Shown here one piece after another: positions 15,443 to 18,329 of a DNA stretch of 18,329 bases. The position numbers and the translations under genes are program-made. Source of the DNA: Candidatus Fermentithermobacillaceae bacterium UBA3907 (GTDB lineage: Bacteria > Bacillota > Sulfobacillia > Fermentithermobacillales > Fermentithermobacillaceae); assembly GCA_002391545.1 (NCBI GenBank), contig DGFF01000082.1, positions 1 to 18,329 on the forward strand, written 5' to 3'. How positions within the stretch are numbered: position 1 is the stretch's first letter; each line of letters opens with the position of its first letter. The notes under the pieces were generated by a model. The model searched no databases. It saw only the letters and a program-made list of their open reading frames with translations, and was not told where the DNA came from.

Positions 15443-16252
15443 ATGCGTCTTAGTGAAATGAAAGCAGAAATTGGGGTTATAGGAGGAACGGGATTCTACA
15501 CGTTTTTCGAAGATGCTGAAGAAATAAAAATCGACACCCCATACGGATTTACATCAGATTCTATTTCCTTAGGTACCATCGGTGGAAAGAATGTTGCGTT
15601 TTTACCCAGGCATGGAAAAGAGCATCAATATCCGCCCCATATGGTGAACTATAGGGCAAATTTGTGGGCCCTTAAGCAATTGGGCGTAAATAGGGTCTTA
15701 GGACCTTGTGCCGTAGGCAGTCTTCAACCGCAAGTCCATCCAGGAGATTTTGTGTTTTGCGACCAGTTTGTAGATAGGACTACTGGAAGGAAAGACACGT
15801 TCTACGACGGGCCTACCACTGTCCACTTGAGCTCTTGTGACCCTTACTGTCCTGAGCTTCGGGAAATAGGCATAAAATGTGCTGAAGATCTAGGCTTGCG
15901 CTATCATCCTGACGGCACCATGGTAGTGATTCAGGGACCTAGATTTTCTACTAGGGCCGAATCAAAGTGGTTTTCTTCTATGGGATGGAAAGTTGTGAAT
16001 ATGACTGGTTATCCTGAAGTTATGCTAGCCCGTGAATTGGGCATGTGCTATCTCAATATCTCTCTCATAACCGACTACGACATAGGGCTGGAAGGGAGGC
16101 CAGACATAAAGCCAGTTACTGCTGAAGAGGTGACCAGGGTATTTAATGAACATAATGAACTTCTAAAAACCCTTATCGCCAGAATCATAGAAGCTATTCC
16201 TGATGAAATTAATTGTTCCTGCCATGAGGAACTAAGAAGGATATTAGGGTAA
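15443..16252 (+). CDS. mtnP: S-methyl-5'-thioadenosine phosphorylase
   Basis: This member of the purine nucleoside phosphorylase family cleaves methylthioadenosine with phosphate to adenine and methylthioribose-1-phosphate. Visible motifs are GGTGFY (14-19), PRHGKEHQYPPHMVNYRAN (55-73), QGPRFSTRAES (164-174), NMTGYPEVMLARE (186-198) and ITDYD (209-213). The Asp residues of DYD (211 and 213) favour a 6-aminopurine such as adenine over hypoxanthine or guanine, where Asn is usual. The tryptophan that often follows DYD is absent (DYDIGLEG). The 269-aa length is normal. ATG 15443 has AAAGGGG about 9 bases upstream. It sits 13 bases before mtnA, whose product uses its product, which supports MTAP over a generic phosphorylase. 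Confidence 0.88.
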   Translation: MRLSEMKAEIGVIGGTGFYTFFEDAEEIKIDTPYGFTSDSISLGTIGGKNVAFLPRHGKEHQYPPHMVNYRANLWALKQLGVNRVLGPCAVGSLQPQVHPGDFVFCDQFVDRTTGRKDTFYDGPTTVHLSSCDPYCPELREIGIKCAEDLGLRYHPDGTMVVIQGPRFSTRAESKWFSSMGWKVVNMTGYPEVMLARELGMCYLNISLITDYDIGLEGRPDIKPVTAEEVTRVFNEHNELLKTLIARIIEAIPDEINCSCHEELRRILG

Positions 16253-16265
16253 GAGGTGCATTAGG

Positions 16266-17303
16266 ATGATACCGGCGATAAAGTGGGAGAACAAGGTCCT
16301 TTACTTGCTGGACCAAAGAATTATACCTTGGGAGATCCAATACGTTGAATGTAGGGATTTCAGACAAACTTCAAAGTGCATTAAAGATATGGTGGTACGT
16401 GGCGCTCCAGCCATTGGCATAGCAGGGGGGTATGGGGTGGCCCTGGCAGTAAAAGAAGCGGTTGAGAAAGATTATCCTAATCCAGAGGATTTTCTGAACC
16501 AAGCCGCCCAATGTTTGGTATCTTCTAGGCCTACTGCAGTGAATTTAAAGTGGGCAGTTGATCGGGTACTTAGTAAAGGTTTAGATGCTTTCAATCGTTA
16601 CGGGCCCGAAGAAAGTTTGGAACTTGCAGTGCAAGAGGCCATAACTATACATAACGAAGACGTCGAGATGAACTACCAGATAGGACGTAATGGATCTTTG
16701 CTCATAAAACCTGGTTCTAATGTTTTGACTCACTGCAACGCAGGAGCCCTAGCCACAGGGGGATGGGGTACTGCATTGGGAGTTATACGACAGGCCCAGT
16801 CTGAAGGTAAAATACGCAAAGTTTACGTAGATGAGACACGCCCTTTTCTCCAGGGATCGAGGCTTACTGCCTGGGAATTGGAGCAAGATGACATAGACGT
16901 CACTGTTCTGGTAGATGGTGCAGCTGGTTACCTCCTATCGTTAGGCGAAGTAGATGCCGTGATCGTGGGCGCTGATAGAATTGGGGCAAACGGAGATGTA
17001 GCAAACAAAATTGGCACATATTCTCTAGCGTGTTTATGTGAACATCACAACATACCCTTTTACGTAGCGGCGCCTGTTTCCACTTTCGATTTGACCATAC
17101 GTAGCGGTCGCGAAATACCTATCGAGCACAGGGATGAACTTGAAGTCTTGGAGTTTTTAGGCAAGAGGGTGGCGCCTTACGGGGTCAAAGGTTTTAACCC
17201 ATCTTTCGATGTGACGCCCAATAGGATGGTATCAGCAATTATTACCGAGTTAGGTAACATATTTGCCCCCTTTGAGGAAAATATTAAAAAGATTATATCT
17301 TAG
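16266..17303 (+). CDS. mtnA: Methylthioribose-1-phosphate isomerase
   Basis: MtnA converts methylthioribose-1-phosphate to methylthioribulose-1-phosphate, the step after MtnP. It belongs to the eIF2B-alpha-like fold. Family signatures are RGAPAIGIAGGYG (45-57), the catalytic cysteine C157 in HCNAGALATGGWGTALG, VYVDETRPFLQGSRLTAWEL, the catalytic aspartate D237 in GADRIGANGDVANKIGTY, and VAAPVSTFD. At 345 aa it is full length. ATG 16266 follows a GAGGTG site 7 bases upstream. No later gene of the methionine salvage route (mtnK, mtnB, mtnD) is in the window, so the two enzymes may feed a shorter shunt. Confidence 0.95.
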   Translation: MIPAIKWENKVLYLLDQRIIPWEIQYVECRDFRQTSKCIKDMVVRGAPAIGIAGGYGVALAVKEAVEKDYPNPEDFLNQAAQCLVSSRPTAVNLKWAVDRVLSKGLDAFNRYGPEESLELAVQEAITIHNEDVEMNYQIGRNGSLLIKPGSNVLTHCNAGALATGGWGTALGVIRQAQSEGKIRKVYVDETRPFLQGSRLTAWELEQDDIDVTVLVDGAAGYLLSLGEVDAVIVGADRIGANGDVANKIGTYSLACLCEHHNIPFYVAAPVSTFDLTIRSGREIPIEHRDELEVLEFLGKRVAPYGVKGFNPSFDVTPNRMVSAIITELGNIFAPFEENIKKIIS

Positions 17304-17343
17304 GAAAACAGATTAGTGCGGTAACTGGCGGAGGATTGAAATC

Positions 17344-17763
17344 ATGCAGGAGGCAACCAGATTTATCGATTCAGGATGGCGCATAACAATTCCAAAAGAC
17401 ATGCGTGAACTGCTAGGCTGGACACAAGATACTTTGCTGTGCGTACATTGGGATGGTTTTGAGATTAGCGTAAAGGCTCAGCGCCCAGGGTGTGGCGATT
17501 GCCCTGACGTGAGCCGCATGGGGGCTTTGGGTAAGATCGTGATTCCTCACCGGGTTCGGGAAGAGGCTATGTTGTACCCTGGACAGATCCTTACCCTGAC
17601 TCTAAGAGGTGACCAGATTATTATGTCTACCGGCAATGAGCAGGTCAGGTGCGCCGCATGTGGTTCTGAAGCAGACGTCTTGGAAGTGCTTCCCAATGTT
17701 CATCTGTGCAAAACGTGTCGCGCGAAAGTGGAAGCTGCTGCAGCCAAAGGGTTAGGTTCTTAG
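17344..17763 (+). CDS. Tandem SpoVT/AbrB-domain protein with C4 zinc finger (copy 1)
   Basis: Not a protein I can name. The 139 aa contain two AbrB/SpoVT-like swapped-hairpin motifs. The first, about 5-46, reads SGWRITIPKDMRELLGW. The second, about 58-97, reads ALGKIVIPHRVREEAMLYPGQ. Each resembles the family G-R-I-x-I-P-x-x-x-R signature. A zinc-finger-like tail follows, C103-AA-C106-x15-C122-KT-C125, with spacing reminiscent of the ClpX-type zinc-binding domain. A further CGDC (50-53) lies between the AbrB motifs. AbrB domains normally dimerise to bind DNA, so two in one chain could form an intramolecular unit; a DNA-binding transcription regulator is the likely role. ATG 17344 has GGAGG 9 bases upstream. 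Its neighbour is a clear paralog. Confidence 0.75.
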   Translation: MQEATRFIDSGWRITIPKDMRELLGWTQDTLLCVHWDGFEISVKAQRPGCGDCPDVSRMGALGKIVIPHRVREEAMLYPGQILTLTLRGDQIIMSTGNEQVRCAACGSEADVLEVLPNVHLCKTCRAKVEAAAAKGLGS

Positions 17764-17814
17764 CCATACGAGGGGACTGAAAAGGCTGGTTCCTTTGGGG
17801 TTAGGAGGTTTAAT

Positions 17815-18237
17815 GTGGATATCGAAAAACTGGATAAACAGTATGTTCGCACAATTACGTCGGGATGGCGGGTTACCCTTCCTGCGCCCATAAGGAAGGC
17901 CAAGGGATGGGAGACAGGCACTGTGGTTCCTGCTCGGGCATCTCGTGATTGGATGTTATTGTACGCCGATACGTATGAGCCAAACCAGTATGATCATTAT
18001 CTATACCTTGGAGCAGGTGGGAAAATAGTGATACCTCGTGAGATTAGGGATGAAACTGGATGGGCAATAGGGGAGAGGCTTTCGATAAAAGACGAAGGTG
18101 ACCATGTGATATTATCCACCTGCTGCGAAAGGAACCGATGCCGTTCGTGTGGCACAAATAGAAATGTGATCGAAGTTATAGATAACCTATTTCTTTGTCA
18201 GGATTGTTGGAATAGGTATCTGTCTCAAAACCGCTAG
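17815..18237 (+). CDS. Tandem SpoVT/AbrB-domain protein with C4 zinc finger (copy 2)
   Basis: A paralog of the preceding gene with the same layout in 140 aa. The first AbrB-like motif (about 10-50) is SGWRVTLPAPIRKAKGWETG. The second (about 62-102) is GAGGKIVIPREIRDETGWAIG, the better match to the family. The tail is C109-RS-C112-x15-C128-QD-C131, with identical cysteine spacing to copy 1. Extra adjacent cysteines occur at 103-104. The start is GTG at 17815, six bases after AGGAGG; an overlapping ATG two bases earlier is in another frame. The two genes probably arose by tandem duplication and have diverged strongly outside the core motifs. Likely a DNA-binding regulator; target and trigger cannot be seen. 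Confidence 0.75.
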   Translation: MDIEKLDKQYVRTITSGWRVTLPAPIRKAKGWETGTVVPARASRDWMLLYADTYEPNQYDHYLYLGAGGKIVIPREIRDETGWAIGERLSIKDEGDHVILSTCCERNRCRSCGTNRNVIEVIDNLFLCQDCWNRYLSQNR

Positions 18238-18242
18238 GTTGC

Positions 18243-18271
18243 TTGCAAGAGAGCAAATTGCAAGGTATAAT
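18243..18271 (+). promoter_or_regulatory. Promoter for tRNA-Gly
   Basis: TTGCAA (18243-18248) and a perfect TATAAT (18266-18271) are separated by 17 bp. The TATAAT ends 13 bases before the first tRNA base. A second copy of TTGCAAG occurs at 18258-18264 within the spacer. Confidence 0.8.
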
Positions 18272-18284
18272 CAATAAGCAGTGA

Positions 18285-18329
18285 GCGAGAGTAGTTTAGT
18301 GGTAGAACATCGGCTTCCCAAGCCGAGGG
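18285..18329 (+). tRNA. tRNA-Gly (anticodon CCC), 5' part, cut by window edge
   Basis: The acceptor strand GCGAGAG (18285-18291) is followed by TA, a D-arm with GTTTAGTGGTAGAAC, and a perfect anticodon stem TCGGC/GCCGA (18310-18314 with 18322-18326). The loop is TTCCCAA, giving anticodon CCC at 18317-18319, which reads GGG glycine codons. The T-arm and 3' acceptor strand lie beyond the window. Confidence 0.92.

Noticed and set aside
17764..17814. AAAGG/CCTTT hairpin between the two AbrB-like genes
   Set aside because: A five-base stem without a U-tract, overlapping the approach to the next ribosome binding site, is unlikely to terminate transcription.

Overview
This window is a chromosomal replication origin region of a bacterium. 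Two divergent gene blocks leave a central intergenic segment. Leftward (minus strand) run rpmH, rnpA, yidD, yidC, jag and then mnmE. Rightward (plus strand) run dnaA, an oriC segment, dnaN, recF, a DUF721/DciA-like gene, gyrB and gyrA. These are followed by an archease/rtcB RNA-repair pair, two methylthioadenosine-salvage genes (mtnP, mtnA), two paralogous AbrB-fold zinc-finger genes, and the 5' part of tRNA-Gly(CCC), which runs off the window edge.

The gene order is the classic bacterial origin layout. Moderate GC, a short single-domain-type YidC, the DUF721 gene between recF and gyrB, archease-RtcB behind gyrA, and SpoVT/AbrB-type proteins suggest an anaerobe of the Synergistota or a deep-branching Firmicute-like lineage. 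This is an inference; no rRNA is present to settle it. Strong Shine-Dalgarno sequences and frequent TTG/GTG starts fit that picture.

Left block (33-3762): a near-consensus sigma70 promoter (TTGACA, 18 bp, TATAAT) drives rpmH-rnpA-yidD-yidC-jag. Its genes abut or overlap by 0-4 bases from rnpA onward, and the block ends in a clear rho-independent terminator at 1498-1525. mnmE lies beyond that terminator, so it needs its own promoter or read-through. Origin (3763-5820): DnaA boxes lie on both sides of dnaA. Upstream is a head-to-head pair plus one more box. Downstream are at least five boxes, with a textbook DnaA-trio unwinding element and an AT-rich stretch just before dnaN. This looks like a bipartite oriC.

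Right block (5821-18284): replication and topology genes (clamp, RecF, DciA-like helicase loader, gyrase) are followed without an obvious terminator by RNA repair and purine/sulfur salvage genes. Points most worth checking are: an archease gene whose only good start (GTG with ideal Shine-Dalgarno) is one base out of frame; a DciA-like protein with an added zinc ribbon; tandem double-AbrB proteins ending in a C4 zinc finger; an atypical RnpA N-terminus; and a non-basic residue in the GyrA box. I saw no insertion sequence, CRISPR array, phage gene or rRNA.
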